A DNA stretch of 64,000 bases from Rhizobium acidisoli. GTDB lineage: Bacteria; Pseudomonadota; Alphaproteobacteria; Rhizobiales; Rhizobiaceae. Below the pieces are notes generated by a model. The model was given only the letters and a program-made list of their open reading frames with translations, was not told the DNA's origin and did no database searches. The DNA lies in the NCBI RefSeq assembly GCF_002531755.2, contig NZ_CP034998.1, positions 3,290,001 to 3,354,000 of the forward strand, written 5' to 3'. Shown one piece after another: positions 44,719 to 54,121 of this stretch; positions within the stretch are counted from its first letter, which is position 1, and each line of letters begins with the position of its first letter. Position numbers and translations under genes: made by a program.

Positions 44719-46173
44719 TTAGATGTCACGCTCATAGCTCTTGGCCGTCTCGACCGGCTGCAACAATCTCCCCGCGTTAGCTACCAACTGGCTTATCTCT
44801 ATCTGAATGCTCGGCTCGCTAAGTTTTTGCCTGGGAGAAATTTCATGACCGAAAGTCCGGCCAAGATAGTCCTTGATGGGCCCCTGCTCATTAGTGTTGA
44901 GATACTGCTGGATCTTTTCCAGCGACATAAACCGCGCAATTGCTAAGCTGAAGGCGTCTTTCACGTTGAGTGTCCATTTGACGTCACCGAGGTGCCAGCT
45001 GTTCGGCATGTTCTCCCGCGCAGACTGCCAATCCACGATGCCGGATTGGTAAAATGATGCGCAGAGAGGAAATAACAGGATCATGTCAATCGGACTTTCG
45101 TGCGGCCAAGCGGAAATGGTTACCTCGATCATTTCAAGAATTTGTTCGCTTGCCCGCAAATTGAGATGGTAGGCCGAAAGTCCCGAGGAAATGAATTCCA
45201 CCATGTCATCGTACGGAACATTAGCCTTTTCTGTATCGATTACGCTGCACAGTTCTTCAACACGGCGTTTCAAAGATATTTCACTGAACACGTACGTCCG
45301 GTCGAAGAACCTTTTGAGGTAGGTAAAACCGTCAAAGCCCTGGCCATAAGCGCCGGCTATGCTGTGTTGAAGTTGCTGCGAATTTGTCGCGAAGATGAAG
45401 GCAACGCCATCTACCTCGAATAGGTGCTTTATCCTTTCAAGGAGATGTACGGCATATGACGGCCTGCATCTATCCAGTTCGTCTACCAAAATGAATAATG
45501 GAGCTTTTCTTCCCGCTTGTGTGCCGTCCAAAGTCTTCACAGCCGCGGCCAATTTCTCGCGAAAAGAATGTATTGCTTTGTCGGCCTGTTGAAATTGCTT
45601 GATCATCGCGTCGAGCGCTCGATTGAAAAGCTTGTCAATTTCAGCTGAACCGGTCTCGATAGACTTTTCGATCACCGCATCGGCAACCTCTTCTGCAAAC
45701 GACGAATTATCGTCTTCCCGGAGGATATCGCCCGCACTAAGGTCTAGGTGCTTCTTCGCCAGCGACCTGACCGCCCCGCTAGCAACATTCAGGGCGATAC
45801 GACCGCCGTCTGACTTAAGAACCCTCATCGCCTTCTCGACTGCTGTGTCCTTTTTCACATAAGGGGCAAATGCGCGATCGATGGCGGCCATGATTGCAAT
45901 ATAAGGGTCGCCCGTATGGTCGTCCTGCCACGCATTCACATAGGCGACCACATGTCCACGCGTTTCAGCTTGTTTGCCAAAACGCGCGAGAAAGAAGGAT
46001 TTTCCTCCTCCCCAGGACGCATCAACGTTAAGGGAATAGGAACTGCGTTTCCCCCGATTTCGTCGCTTCGAGATCTCTCCGGTGATAAAATTGTAGAGGA
46101 AGTCAGCGTCCTGGCGACGTTCAAGCCGATCCGCTTCCCATATTTTATCAATCGTGTCTGCTTCCACCATCAT
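44719..46173 (-). CDS. KAP-family P-loop NTPase
   Basis: A protein of about 484 residues. Walker A is at about residues 52-59 (ASWGGGKS) and Walker B near residue 230 (LFILVDELDRCRPSYAVHLL), followed by FIFATNSQQLQHSI and GFDGFTYLKRFFDRTY, all typical of KAP NTPases. Unlike many KAP members, no long membrane segment interrupts the ATPase domain. The KAP family includes the F-plasmid phage-exclusion protein PifA, and related ATPases occur in defence islands. It is divergent from the DUF2971 gene across about 200 bp. The start is uncertain between 46173 and nearby codons. Confidence 0.85.
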   Translation of the reverse strand: MMVEADTIDKIWEADRLERRQDADFLYNFITGEISKRRNRGKRSSYSLNVDASWGGGKSFFLARFGKQAETRGHVVAYVNAWQDDHTGDPYIAIMAAIDRAFAPYVKKDTAVEKAMRVLKSDGGRIALNVASGAVRSLAKKHLDLSAGDILREDDNSSFAEEVADAVIEKSIETGSAEIDKLFNRALDAMIKQFQQADKAIHSFREKLAAAVKTLDGTQAGRKAPLFILVDELDRCRPSYAVHLLERIKHLFEVDGVAFIFATNSQQLQHSIAGAYGQGFDGFTYLKRFFDRTYVFSEISLKRRVEELCSVIDTEKANVPYDDMVEFISSGLSAYHLNLRASEQILEMIEVTISAWPHESPIDMILLFPLCASFYQSGIVDWQSARENMPNSWHLGDVKWTLNVKDAFSLAIARFMSLEKIQQYLNTNEQGPIKDYLGRTFGHEISPRQKLSEPSIQIEISQLVANAGRLLQPVETAKSYERDI

Positions 46174-46376
46174 CCCCCGTGTTATCAAATCGGCCTGCCA
46201 ATTTACGATTGAATTCTAAAGCCTCTGTGTGCAATGCCTGTTAGCGGCAATGCACTGCGAAATTGTGATGAATAGCTGTGATTTAGGACTGGTATCGACG
46301 CCGGTCAGCCAGGTCACTGTCGCAAACCAAATGATGGGATCTGATTGATGGCGATCCTTGATTCGGGAGATGGGCA

Positions 46377-47033
46377 ATGCGCGTCTATCATTTCATTGAC
46401 GAGAAATGGGGCCTCGACAACATTCGTCGCCAGCGTCTCAAGGTTGCCCGCATATCCGATCTCAATGATCCATTTGAACTCGAGATCGCTAGTCCTGATC
46501 CTGCCGTTCGATCGGTATTCAGGCGCACGAAAGCCGAATTGAACGAATGGGCGGGTCTCCTCTGCTTCAGTCGCGATTGGCGCAACCCTGTCCAATGGGC
46601 GCACTACGCCGATCGACATCGCGGGATGTGCCTTGGCTTCGACATCCCAGACCCATTTTTGACGCCTGTTGTCTATCGATCCCGCCTTTTGAAGGCTGAC
46701 ATGATCGCCATGAACGGTTCAGACGACAAGCAATGGGAGTTCTACAAGAAGGTCCTGTCGACCAAATATGCCCATTGGAAATACGAGAATGAAGTGCGGC
46801 TATTTATAAGGATTGACGAGCAGGACACGATGATCAAAGGACTATTCTTTAAGGCTTTCGATAGGGAGATGGACTTGAAAGAAGTGATCGTTGGCCACCG
46901 ATCGGAATTGCTTCGCAGAGATCTTGTCGATGCGATCGGCGAGAACGCGGCTTCCGTCCGCCTTCGAAGGGGCCGTCTCGCATTCAATTCATACCGAGTG
47001 GTGACGCAGAGAAATTCAGCGCTTTGGGAGTAG
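46377..47033 (+). CDS. DUF2971 protein
   Basis: A 218-residue protein with the DUF2971 core motif at about residues 63-88 (CFSRDWRNPVQWAHYADRHR and then GMCLGFDI) and an early ARISDLNDPFE typical of the family's opening. The ATG has GGGAGA upstream. No catalytic role is established for DUF2971, though it is frequent on islands and plasmids and near restriction or abortive-infection genes. It is divergent from the KAP gene, possibly sharing a control region. Confidence 0.8.
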   Translation: MRVYHFIDEKWGLDNIRRQRLKVARISDLNDPFELEIASPDPAVRSVFRRTKAELNEWAGLLCFSRDWRNPVQWAHYADRHRGMCLGFDIPDPFLTPVVYRSRLLKADMIAMNGSDDKQWEFYKKVLSTKYAHWKYENEVRLFIRIDEQDTMIKGLFFKAFDREMDLKEVIVGHRSELLRRDLVDAIGENAASVRLRRGRLAFNSYRVVTQRNSALWE

Positions 47034-47055
47034 TCGTGAGAACCGAAGCGACCAG

Positions 47056-47322
47056 TCAGACGAGGTCGTTCAGGTCGACGTCGAGCGCGACCGCGATCGC
47101 CTTCATAGGTCCATCGATCCGATTTTTTTGCCGTTTTCAATCCCGGAAATGTACGGCTTCGACAGCCCGACCTTGTTCGCAAGCTCGACCTCGGAAGACC
47201 TGAACCGGGTTTCCCCCGGCGACGAGCGCGGAGACGACGTCTTCCGGCCAGGTTTCTTCGCTGGCCGCGATCTTTGCCTTCGCGGCGGCGGCGTCCTTGA
47301 TGTCGTTCATGTCTTGGCCCAT
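47056..47322 (-). pseudogene. Frameshifted XRE-family regulator (antitoxin-like)
   Basis: Three pieces in different frames add up to an XRE protein of about 85 residues: EETWPEDVVSALVAGGNPVQ in one frame, SEVELANKVGLSKPYISGIE in a second, and PMKAIAVALDVDLNDLV in a third. The last shift is at an A7 run (47113-47119 on the plus strand as T7); one extra A would restore the frame. The first shift follows VQVF. The layout is that of XRE antitoxins; no intact toxin partner is seen upstream. Confidence 0.7.
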
Positions 47323-47457
47323 GCCGCCACTCCTCACCCGGTACGATAACGAGCCCATCATGGAGCGAGGCTCCCTTCGAACTGCCTCGCGAAACCACGG
47401 CGATGCGATCAAAGCACTCGCCGAGTTGCTGACGCGATGCATGCTGGCCTACAGGGG

Positions 47458-48330
47458 CTAATATCCGATGTCTTGTGGAGGCTCGGCCTCCATCCGCTCC
47501 ATTTCGATTGTAAAGGCGCCGTCGATTATTGGTTGATGGAAATCCCACGGCCTAGGTAGCGTAGTGTCGGCGATGAACACCTGATCAGGCATAGCGACCC
47601 CTTGATCGATCAAGCGTTCAATTGCTTCCGCTACCAAAACATGGTGGGTCAAAGCAATGTCGGAATACTCCAGGACGAGCACCGTAACGTCACCCTCGTC
47701 GCCCCAAGCCAAAAGCTTTGGCAGCTTTTTTGTAAACGCAGTTTTTATCCTTGCTTCGCGCTCGGCTTCCAAGTTGTCGTCGATCCGACGCGCGATGTCA
47801 AAAAACCCGTCGTACTTGCTACTCCTCGACCAATGCAAGCTACGGACCAATATCAGATGCAGGCCGCCGATCTCAGTTTGGCGCTTTCCGTTGTATCCAT
47901 GCGGTCGCCTGTCGCGACTTTGGACTTCCGGGCACTCCTGAAACAACTCTTCTGCAGCTCGACGAACCCAGTCAATGATGGGCTGCCGCAGGGCTGCCAA
48001 AGCTGCCCCCTTGTGTTCCGCTGTGGGATTGATCGGGAAGGACAATTGATAGATCCCCGGTCCGGGCATCGTACCCTTGAGCGTATCTAGGATCTCGCCG
48101 GCGAACTTGGTGAACCGATCGCCAATCTTAAGGAAGTCTGTGAACGGCTCGATCAATGTATGTTCGATGGCGTAGCGGCAATCGCCAAGGTTGAAACGCA
48201 CTTCAACCCGGCGATCGGGATGAACGGAATAATCTTTCTCGGGGCGTGTAATCGCAGAGCGCCTTTGCGCTGTCTTCTGTTCGAGAATGCGAATGATCGC
48301 TTCGCAAACACGCTCTTCGTTCTTTTCCAT
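47458..48330 (-). CDS. Uncharacterised island protein
   Basis: A 290-residue soluble protein with no family recognised. The N-terminal third contains PDRRVEVRFNLGDCRYAIEHTLIEPF, whose acidic residues on adjacent strands look faintly like a PD-(D/E)xK nuclease core, but a full motif is not clear. A central basic segment (RSLHWSRSSKY) precedes a Rossmann-like VTVLVLEYSDIALTHH and ends in a region naming no motif. Codon use is less G+C-biased than the core genes. It is probably transcribed upstream of the broken XRE gene. Confidence 0.6.
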   Translation of the reverse strand: MEKNEERVCEAIIRILEQKTAQRRSAITRPEKDYSVHPDRRVEVRFNLGDCRYAIEHTLIEPFTDFLKIGDRFTKFAGEILDTLKGTMPGPGIYQLSFPINPTAEHKGAALAALRQPIIDWVRRAAEELFQECPEVQSRDRRPHGYNGKRQTEIGGLHLILVRSLHWSRSSKYDGFFDIARRIDDNLEAEREARIKTAFTKKLPKLLAWGDEGDVTVLVLEYSDIALTHHVLVAEAIERLIDQGVAMPDQVFIADTTLPRPWDFHQPIIDGAFTIEMERMEAEPPQDIGY

Positions 48331-48464
48331 CGAGATCCATTCCGGCCGGCTTTGGTGATTTGCTGATGTAATCCCAAATCAGCATTGAGAATACCCCGCC
48401 TTTCCACAAGATCGTGCCCTCAAGAACGGCCGGCGATCGACAGACACGAAGGGAGCCAAAGCGG

Positions 48465-48728
48465 ATGAAGAAACCCCTACCTGAAACTCAGCTCGACCCC
48501 GTCCTTGCGGACATGGATCACGAAAGGATGATGCGCGGTGAAAAGGTCTCGACAGAAATTGACATACGTCCTGCCCGTAAATCTCGGGGCAAAATCAGGT
48601 CACGGGTACCAGATGGCCAGGGCGGCTACACCTGGGTTGAAGAAAACTTCCAACAGTTCAGCCAAGGGCGCCAACTCAATCTAGAACGGATGAAGCGCGT
48701 TGTCGGATATGCGCGCTGGCCGGGATGA
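48465..48728 (+). CDS. Hypothetical 87-residue protein
   Basis: Start chosen at ATG 48465, preceded by AGGGAG. The product is basic, soluble and without recognised motif; a KSRGKIRSRVPDGQGGYTWVE stretch could be a small beta-hairpin. It is the island gene nearest the tRNA and is divergent from the 47458-48330 gene. Confidence 0.5.
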   Translation: MKKPLPETQLDPVLADMDHERMMRGEKVSTEIDIRPARKSRGKIRSRVPDGQGGYTWVEENFQQFSQGRQLNLERMKRVVGYARWPG

Positions 48729-48935
48729 TGAAATCGGCCTTAGCAAGCTTTAAAAAAAATGACGCCCCCCACCGAATTCGGGCAGCTGCATGTTGCGTGT
48801 CATGTCGCATGGATTTGCCGTCGTCGCAGGGAAATGCCGGGAATCAAGGGAAGCCGGCCGCAATACATGCAACATGGGAAATGCAGCCAGAAGGGCGTTA
48901 ATTCCGCTATCAATTTGATTTCAATAGAAAATGAA

Positions 48936-49012
48936 TGGTAGCGGAGGAGGGATTTGAACCCCCGACACAAGGATTATGATTCCTCTGCTCTGACCTACTG
49001 AGCTACTCCGCC
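48936..49012 (-). tRNA. tRNA-Met (CAT anticodon)
   Basis: On the minus strand the gene starts GGCGGAGTAGCTCAGTAGGT, has an anticodon loop with CAT (GAGGA-ATCATAA-TCCTT), a T arm GGGGGTTCAAATCCC, and an encoded CCA end. The acceptor stem pairs apart from a terminal G-U. The 1-72 pair is not the C-A mismatch of initiators, so this is the elongator type. Its 3' part is the island's attachment site. Confidence 0.93.
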
Positions 49013-49148
49013 ACTGGTCAAACGATACCTGCTCGCGAAGCGCTGCGGGCTCGTGGGATGAGCGGCTTATAAGGTGCGCTTCGGCTTTGTGTCAAGCGCA
49101 TGATCGAGAAAAACGGTGGGCTTTGCCGCCCGCCCTCTCCTATCGGTT

Positions 49149-50360
49149 TCAGGCGGCGACGGGACTGGCCAAGAGGGCCTTGAGCGAGGCCTCGGCCGAA
49201 GGTTCGCGCTCGGAGCGCTCGATGAAGCCGCCGCCGAAGACGCGGGTATTGTCGCCGGGCGCGGAATAAAGCGCACAGGCCTGGCCGGGGGCGATGCCCG
49301 CCTCACCGACCGTCAGGTCGACATAGGTGCCTGTGGCATCGATATGCAGCACGGCAGGCGTCGGCGCCCTGGTCGAGCGAACCTTGGCGTAGCAGGCAAA
49401 ACCGTCGCCGGAGGCAGCCTGCGCAAGCGTCTCGTCGCCCAGCCAATTGACGTCGCGCAGATAGACGCGATGGGTTTCCAGCGCCTCCTTCGGTCCGACG
49501 ATGACGCGGCGCGAGCGGGCGTCGAGAAAGACGACATAGAGCGGCTCGCCGGTGGCGATGCCGATGCCGCGGCGCTGGCCGATGGTGAAGTGCAGGATGC
49601 CCTCATGGGTTCCAAGCACCCGGCCGTCGAGATGAACGATCTCACCGGCGAGCGCCGCATTCGGCTTCAGCTTGGTGATGATGTCGGAATATTTGCCCTG
49701 CGGCACGAAGCAGATGTCCTGGCTGTCGGCCTTCTTGGCAACGACGAGGCCCATTTCTTCGGCGAGCCTGCGGGTCTCGGCTTTCGGCAGGCCGCCCAAG
49801 GGAAAGCGGAGGTAGTCGATCTGTTCCTGCGTCGTGGCGAACAGGAAATAGCTCTGGTCGCGGTCGGCATCGGCCGGGCGGTAAAGCGCGCGGCGGCCGG
49901 GATGCTCCGGCGACGGGTTCGGCCGCGAGCGGATGTAATGGCCAGTCGCCAGCGCATCGGCGCCGAGCTCCTTGGCGGTCGCCAGAAGATCGGCGAATTT
50001 GACGGTCTGGTTGCAGGAAACGCAAGGGATCGGCGTTTCGCCCGCGACATAACTTTCAGCGAAGGGATTGATCACCGTCTCGCGAAAGCGCTTTTCGTAA
50101 TCGAGCACGTAATGTGGAATGCCGAGCGTTTCGCAGACGCGGCGCGCATCGTCGATATCCTGGCCGGCGCAGCAGGAACCAGCGCGGTGAACCGCGGCGC
50201 CGTGGTCGTAAAGCTGCAGCGTGATGCCGAGCACATCGTAACCCTGCTGTTTGAGAAGGCCGGCGACGACGGATGAATCGACGCCGCCCGACATGGCGAC
50301 GACGACACGGGTCTCTTCCGGCTGCTTGTCAAAATCCAGTGTGTTCAACGGTGGTGCCAA
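49149..50360 (-). CDS. mnmA: tRNA 2-thiouridylase
   Basis: The enzyme adds sulfur to U34 of tRNA-Lys, -Glu and -Gln, using ATP and a persulfide relay. The PP-loop motif is [15 protein letters not shown] near residue 24. The catalytic cysteine pair is in [11 protein letters not shown] and [12 protein letters not shown]. The C-terminal beta-barrel follows ([17 protein letters not shown]). At 403 residues it is slightly longer than Escherichia coli MnmA. It stands alone between the tRNA-Met and a small peptide gene. Confidence 0.95.
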   Translation of the reverse strand: MAPPLNTLDFDKQPEETRVVVAMSGGVDSSVVAGLLKQQGYDVLGITLQLYDHGAAVHRAGSCCAGQDIDDARRVCETLGIPHYVLDYEKRFRETVINPFAESYVAGETPIPCVSCNQTVKFADLLATAKELGADALATGHYIRSRPNPSPEHPGRRALYRPADADRDQSYFLFATTQEQIDYLRFPLGGLPKAETRRLAEEMGLVVAKKADSQDICFVPQGKYSDIITKLKPNAALAGEIVHLDGRVLGTHEGILHFTIGQRRGIGIATGEPLYVVFLDARSRRVIVGPKEALETHRVYLRDVNWLGDETLAQAASGDGFACYAKVRSTRAPTPAVLHIDATGTYVDLTVGEAGIAPGQACALYSAPGDNTRVFGGGFIERSEREPSAEASLKALLASPVAA

Positions 50361-50567
50361 ATTCTGCGTGGGTCACGATCCGCCCTTGCGCTGCAATTGC
50401 GGCGGATTTGCCGATATCAGGCGGGATCGGCCGCCATTTTTCGATGAGCAACCGATATAGAAAGGATTGTATCGAGACGCAAGGGGCGGCCTCGGATAGC
50501 GGATTTTTGGAATTCCCGGGCAAAGCAAGGCGCAGCCTGAGCCACGCCTTGGAAGCGGGGGTGCGGC

Positions 50568-50669
50568 TCAGGTACCGATCAGCTTGTTGCAGGCGAATGC
50601 GATGCCCGGATTGGCGATGATGGCGGTCAAGAGCGCCAGTCCGATTATCGAGAATGAATAGCGTTTCAT
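50568..50669 (-). CDS. 33-residue exported or membrane peptide
   Basis: AAAGGAGG lies at ideal spacing before ATG 50669 (another in-frame ATG, 50675, is too close). The product has a short basic start, a hydrophobic segment (FSIIGLALLTAIIANPGIAF) and a cysteine-containing tail (ACNKLIGT). It resembles a signal peptide with a tiny mature part. Family unknown. Confidence 0.6.
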   Translation of the reverse strand: MKRYSFSIIGLALLTAIIANPGIAFACNKLIGT

Positions 50670-50856
50670 AGACATCCTCCTTTCCAGCCCGTGGGAATTA
50701 TGCCGGTTGACCCACAATTCTCAAAATAACGAATGCTTGAGCAGGGCAGTTGAACCGAAAATCATTCGACAAAATAATTTAGGCAGCCCGGAACATTTCG
50801 CTCTATCATGCGTTGCGGGAGATGAAGGTCGCAATCGAATGTCTGTGGAGGGTTTG

Positions 50857-51120
50857 ATGGCCAGGTTCGGAACGACAGCGGATTACAGCAGGATCAGACA
50901 CTGGATCGAGGAACGCGGCGGCCATCCCGCCCGTATCAAGGACGCCCGGGATAGCGAAACCGTCGGCGTCGATTTCTCCTCGGCGCCGATGGAAGAAATT
51001 TCCTGGGACGAATTCTTCCAGGGTTTTGACGGCAGCCGGCTCGCTTTTCTACATCGCACAAAGGCGCAGGACGATGCCGCCCGCCTCGGCCGGATCGTCC
51101 GCCGACGCAAGCACCACTGA
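50857..51120 (+). CDS. Hypothetical 87-residue protein
   Basis: Start chosen at ATG 50857, with GGAGG 5 bp upstream. The protein is small, soluble and charged. It has a helical first half (ADYSRIRHWIEERGGHPARI) and an acidic middle (SWDEFFQGFDGSRLAFLHRT), and a basic C-terminus (RRRKHH). No function can be named. A bidirectional terminator separates it from the convergent serA. Confidence 0.6.
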   Translation: MARFGTTADYSRIRHWIEERGGHPARIKDARDSETVGVDFSSAPMEEISWDEFFQGFDGSRLAFLHRTKAQDDAARLGRIVRRRKHH

Positions 51121-51142
51121 ATTCTTCCATTGCTGATGCAGC

Positions 51143-51176
51143 AAAAACCCGGCGCCGTTTCCAGCGCCGGGTTTTT
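51143..51176. terminator. Bidirectional terminator between convergent genes
   Basis: AAAAACCCGGCGC and GCGCCGGGTTTTT flank an 8-nt loop, giving T runs on both strands. It lies between the gene ending at 51120 (+) and serA ending at 51202 (-). Confidence 0.92.
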
Positions 51177-51201
51177 GTTGTTTTCCTTGGGAGGAAAAAA
51201 C

Positions 51202-52797
51202 TCAGTCGATATTGAAGGTGAGCAGCTTTGCCTGGCGGATCGCCTGGTGGGCCGTCAGCTGCCCGAGCACAGCGTCGTCCACGTCGCCGTCGACATAGAG
51301 CAGCGCGATGGCGTCACCGCCCTGCTTGTCGCGGCCGAGCTGGAAGTTGGCGATGTTGACGCCGGCAGTACCAAGCGTCGTGCCGATGAAGCCGATCATG
51401 CCGGGAACGTCGGTATTGGTGATGTAGATCATGTGCGAGCCGACATCGGCATCGAGGTTGATGCCCTTGATCTGGATGAAGCGCGGCTTGCCATCCGAAA
51501 ACACCGTGCCGGCGACCGAACGCGTCATGCTCTCGGTCGTCACCGTCAGCTTGATATAGCCGTCGAAGACACCTGTCTTGTCGCGCTTGACTTCGGAAAG
51601 CACGACGCCCTTTTCCTTGACCATGATCGGCGCCGAAACCATGTTGACGTCGGCGACCTGCGGGCGGATGAGGCCGGCAAGCACCGCGCTCGTCAGCGCC
51701 CGGGTGTTCATGTTGGCAGTGATGCCGTCATAGAGGATCTCGATTTCCTTGATCGGCTCCTCGGTGACCTGGCCGACGAAGGCGCCGAGAACATCGGCAA
51801 GCCGGATGAAGGGCTTCAGGATCGGCGCTTCCTCAGCCGTGATCGACGGCATGTTGATGGCGTTGGAGACCGCCCCCTTGACGAGGTAATCCGCCATCTG
51901 TTCAGCCACCTGCAGGGCGACGTTTTCCTGCGCCTCGGTCGTCGAGGCGCCGAGATGCGGCGTGCAGACGACGTTCGGCAGGCCGAAGAGCGGGCTTTCC
52001 TTGGCAGGCTCGACCTCGAAGACGTCGAAGGCGGCACCCGCGACATGGCCGGACTTGATGGCTTCCGCAAGGGCTGCCTCATCGACCAGGCCGCCACGGG
52101 CGCAGTTGATGATGCGAACGCCCGGCTTGGTCTTTGCCAGTGCTTCCTTGTTGAGGATGCCGCGCGTCTTGTCGGTCATCGGCACATGCAGCGTGATGAA
52201 GTCGGCACGGGCGAAAAGCTCGTCCAGCTCGACCTTGGTGACGCCCATCTCCTCGGCACGCTCCTTGGAGAGGAACGGATCGTAGGCGACGACATGCATC
52301 TTCAAGCCGATGGCGCGGGCACAGACGATCGAGCCGATATTGCCGGCGCCGATGACGCCGAGCGTCTTGCCGGTGATCTCGACGCCCATGAATTTCGACT
52401 TCTCCCATTTGCCGGCCTGCGTCGAGGTATCGGCTGCCGGAAGCTGACGGGCGACGGCGAACATCAGCGCGATCGCGTGTTCGGCCGTGGTGATCGAATT
52501 GCCGAAAGGCGTGTTCATGACGATGATGCCGCGGCGCGAGGCGGCCGGAATATCGACGTTGTCGACACCGATGCCGGCGCGGCCGACGACCTTGAGGTTC
52601 GTCGCCCCCTGGATGATCTTTTCCGTCACCTTGGTGGCGGAGCGGATGGCGAGACCGTCATACTTGCCGATGACGTCGAGCAGACGGTCCTTGTCCTTGC
52701 CGAGCTGCGGTTCGAAATCGACTTCGACGCCGCGGTCGCGAAAAATCTGGACGGCGGTTTCCGACAATTCGTCGGATACGAGAACGCGAGGTGCCAT
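51202..52797 (-). CDS. serA: D-3-phosphoglycerate dehydrogenase
   Basis: The first step of serine synthesis: oxidation of 3-phosphoglycerate to 3-phosphohydroxypyruvate with NAD. The nucleotide-binding motif is LGVIGAGNIGSIVCARA and the active-site segment NCARGGLVDEAALAEA. After the catalytic domain come an intervening domain and a C-terminal ACT domain (VPGMIGFIGTTLGTAGVNIANFQLG). At 531 residues it is the long form. MAPRV at 52797 is preferred, with GGAGG upstream. It follows serC on the same strand after 145 bp. Confidence 0.96.
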   Translation of the reverse strand: MAPRVLVSDELSETAVQIFRDRGVEVDFEPQLGKDKDRLLDVIGKYDGLAIRSATKVTEKIIQGATNLKVVGRAGIGVDNVDIPAASRRGIIVMNTPFGNSITTAEHAIALMFAVARQLPAADTSTQAGKWEKSKFMGVEITGKTLGVIGAGNIGSIVCARAIGLKMHVVAYDPFLSKERAEEMGVTKVELDELFARADFITLHVPMTDKTRGILNKEALAKTKPGVRIINCARGGLVDEAALAEAIKSGHVAGAAFDVFEVEPAKESPLFGLPNVVCTPHLGASTTEAQENVALQVAEQMADYLVKGAVSNAINMPSITAEEAPILKPFIRLADVLGAFVGQVTEEPIKEIEILYDGITANMNTRALTSAVLAGLIRPQVADVNMVSAPIMVKEKGVVLSEVKRDKTGVFDGYIKLTVTTESMTRSVAGTVFSDGKPRFIQIKGINLDADVGSHMIYITNTDVPGMIGFIGTTLGTAGVNIANFQLGRDKQGGDAIALLYVDGDVDDAVLGQLTAHQAIRQAKLLTFNID

Positions 52798-52942
52798 TGT
52801 GGCCTCCTTCAAAAGTGTTCAGCGATGGATGAAATCAGGGATGCCAGAGCATGATGCCGAAAAGTGTATGCGGTTTTCGGACGACACCATGCTCTTATTC
52901 TTTGATCCACTCCGCCCTGTGGCGGAGCCGGATGCGATCACG

Positions 52943-54121
52943 TCAGGCGGCCGCCTGAGCGAGCTGCGCCTTCTGCGTTTCGAAGGCCCAGGAAAGCCAG
53001 GGCATCAGCTTCTGCATGTCGGATGCCTCGATCGTGGCGCCGGCCCAGATGCGCAGGCCGGACGGCGCGTCGCGGTAATGGCCGACGTCATAAGCAACGC
53101 CTTCCTTTTCCAGGAGTCCAACCAGGCCCTTGGCGAAAGCCGCCTGGCCGTCATCGTCAAGCGCCGCGATGTCCTTGTCGACGATCTTCAGGCAGACGGA
53201 GGTGTTGGAGGCCGTTTCCGCCTTGACGGCGAGATTGGCGATCCAGTCGTTGGCCGTGACGAAATCGTGGATGACCTTGGCATTGGCATCGGCGCGCGCA
53301 ATCAGCGCCTTGAGGCCGCCGAGGCCCTTGGCCCAGACCAGCGCATCGATATAGTCCTCGACGCAGAGCATCGACGGCGTGTTGATCGTCTCACCCTGGA
53401 AGATGCCTTCCGTCAGTTTGCCGCCCGAGGTCATGCGGAAAATCTTCGGCAGCGGCCAGGCGGGCGTATAGCTGACCAGACGCTCGACGGCGCGCGGCGA
53501 CAGAATGATGACGCCGTGTGCACCCTCGCCGCCCAGAACCTTCTGCCAGGAGAAGGTGACGACATCGAGCTTGGCGAAATCGAGTTCCTGCGCGAAAGCG
53601 GCCGAGGTGGCATCGCAGATCGTCAGGCCCTTACGGTCGGCAGGGATGAAATCGGCGTTCGGCACGCGCACGCCTGATGTGGTGCCGTTCCAGGTGAAGA
53701 CGACGTCACGATCGAAATCGACGGTGGAGAGATCGGGAAGCTCGCCGTAACCGGCTTCGAGCTTGCGCACGTCTTTGAGCTTCAGCTGCTTGACGACATC
53801 GGTGACCCAGCCGGCGCCGAAGCTTTCCCAGGCGAGCATGTCGACGCCGCGTTCGCCGAGCAGCGACCAGAGCGCCATTTCGACGGCGCCGGTATCGGAC
53901 GCCGGAACGATGCCGATGCGGTAATCCGCCGGCACGTCGAGAATTTCACGGGTAAGGTCGATGGCCTGCTTCAGCTTGGTCTTGCCGACCTTCGCGCGGT
54001 GCGAACGGCCAAGCGCCGCGTCGGAAAGAGCGTCGAGCGACCAACCGGGGCGCTTCGAGCAGGGGCCAGAAGAAAAATGAGTATTATTCGGACGGATGTC
54101 CGGCTTTGCGGTCTTCGCCAT
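52943..54121 (-). CDS. serC: Phosphoserine aminotransferase
   Basis: Class-V PLP aminotransferase converting 3-phosphohydroxypyruvate and glutamate to phosphoserine. The PLP lysine lies in [28 protein letters not shown] is the conserved start of this alphaproteobacterial SerC type, and [11 protein letters not shown] and [12 protein letters not shown] are cofactor-site segments. Length 392 residues. It is preceded by a structured leader that can sequester its ribosome site, and followed by serA. Confidence 0.95.
   Translation of the reverse strand: MAKTAKPDIRPNNTHFSSGPCSKRPGWSLDALSDAALGRSHRAKVGKTKLKQAIDLTREILDVPADYRIGIVPASDTGAVEMALWSLLGERGVDMLAWESFGAGWVTDVVKQLKLKDVRKLEAGYGELPDLSTVDFDRDVVFTWNGTTSGVRVPNADFIPADRKGLTICDATSAAFAQELDFAKLDVVTFSWQKVLGGEGAHGVIILSPRAVERLVSYTPAWPLPKIFRMTSGGKLTEGIFQGETINTPSMLCVEDYIDALVWAKGLGGLKALIARADANAKVIHDFVTANDWIANLAVKAETASNTSVCLKIVDKDIAALDDDGQAAFAKGLVGLLEKEGVAYDVGHYRDAPSGLRIWAGATIEASDMQKLMPWLSWAFETQKAQLAQAAA

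Larger units (their letters stand above)
43671..48980. mobile_element. Genomic island of about 5.3 kb integrated in tRNA-Met
   Basis: The segment is bounded by 45-bp direct repeats of the tRNA-Met 3' end. It contains the 3' remnant of a tyrosine integrase, genes of visibly lower G+C than the core DNA, and mostly uncharacterised accessory genes: a HEPN-like protein, KAP NTPase, DUF2971 protein, broken XRE regulator and a possible nuclease-like protein. It has no intact recombinase or replication gene, so it is probably immobile now. The gene types resemble those of phage-defence islands. Confidence 0.8.

Noticed and set aside
51130..52854. 574-codon open frame antisense to serA
   Set aside because: Antisense to a clear serA gene; amino-acid content is that of reverse-complemented GC-rich coding DNA.
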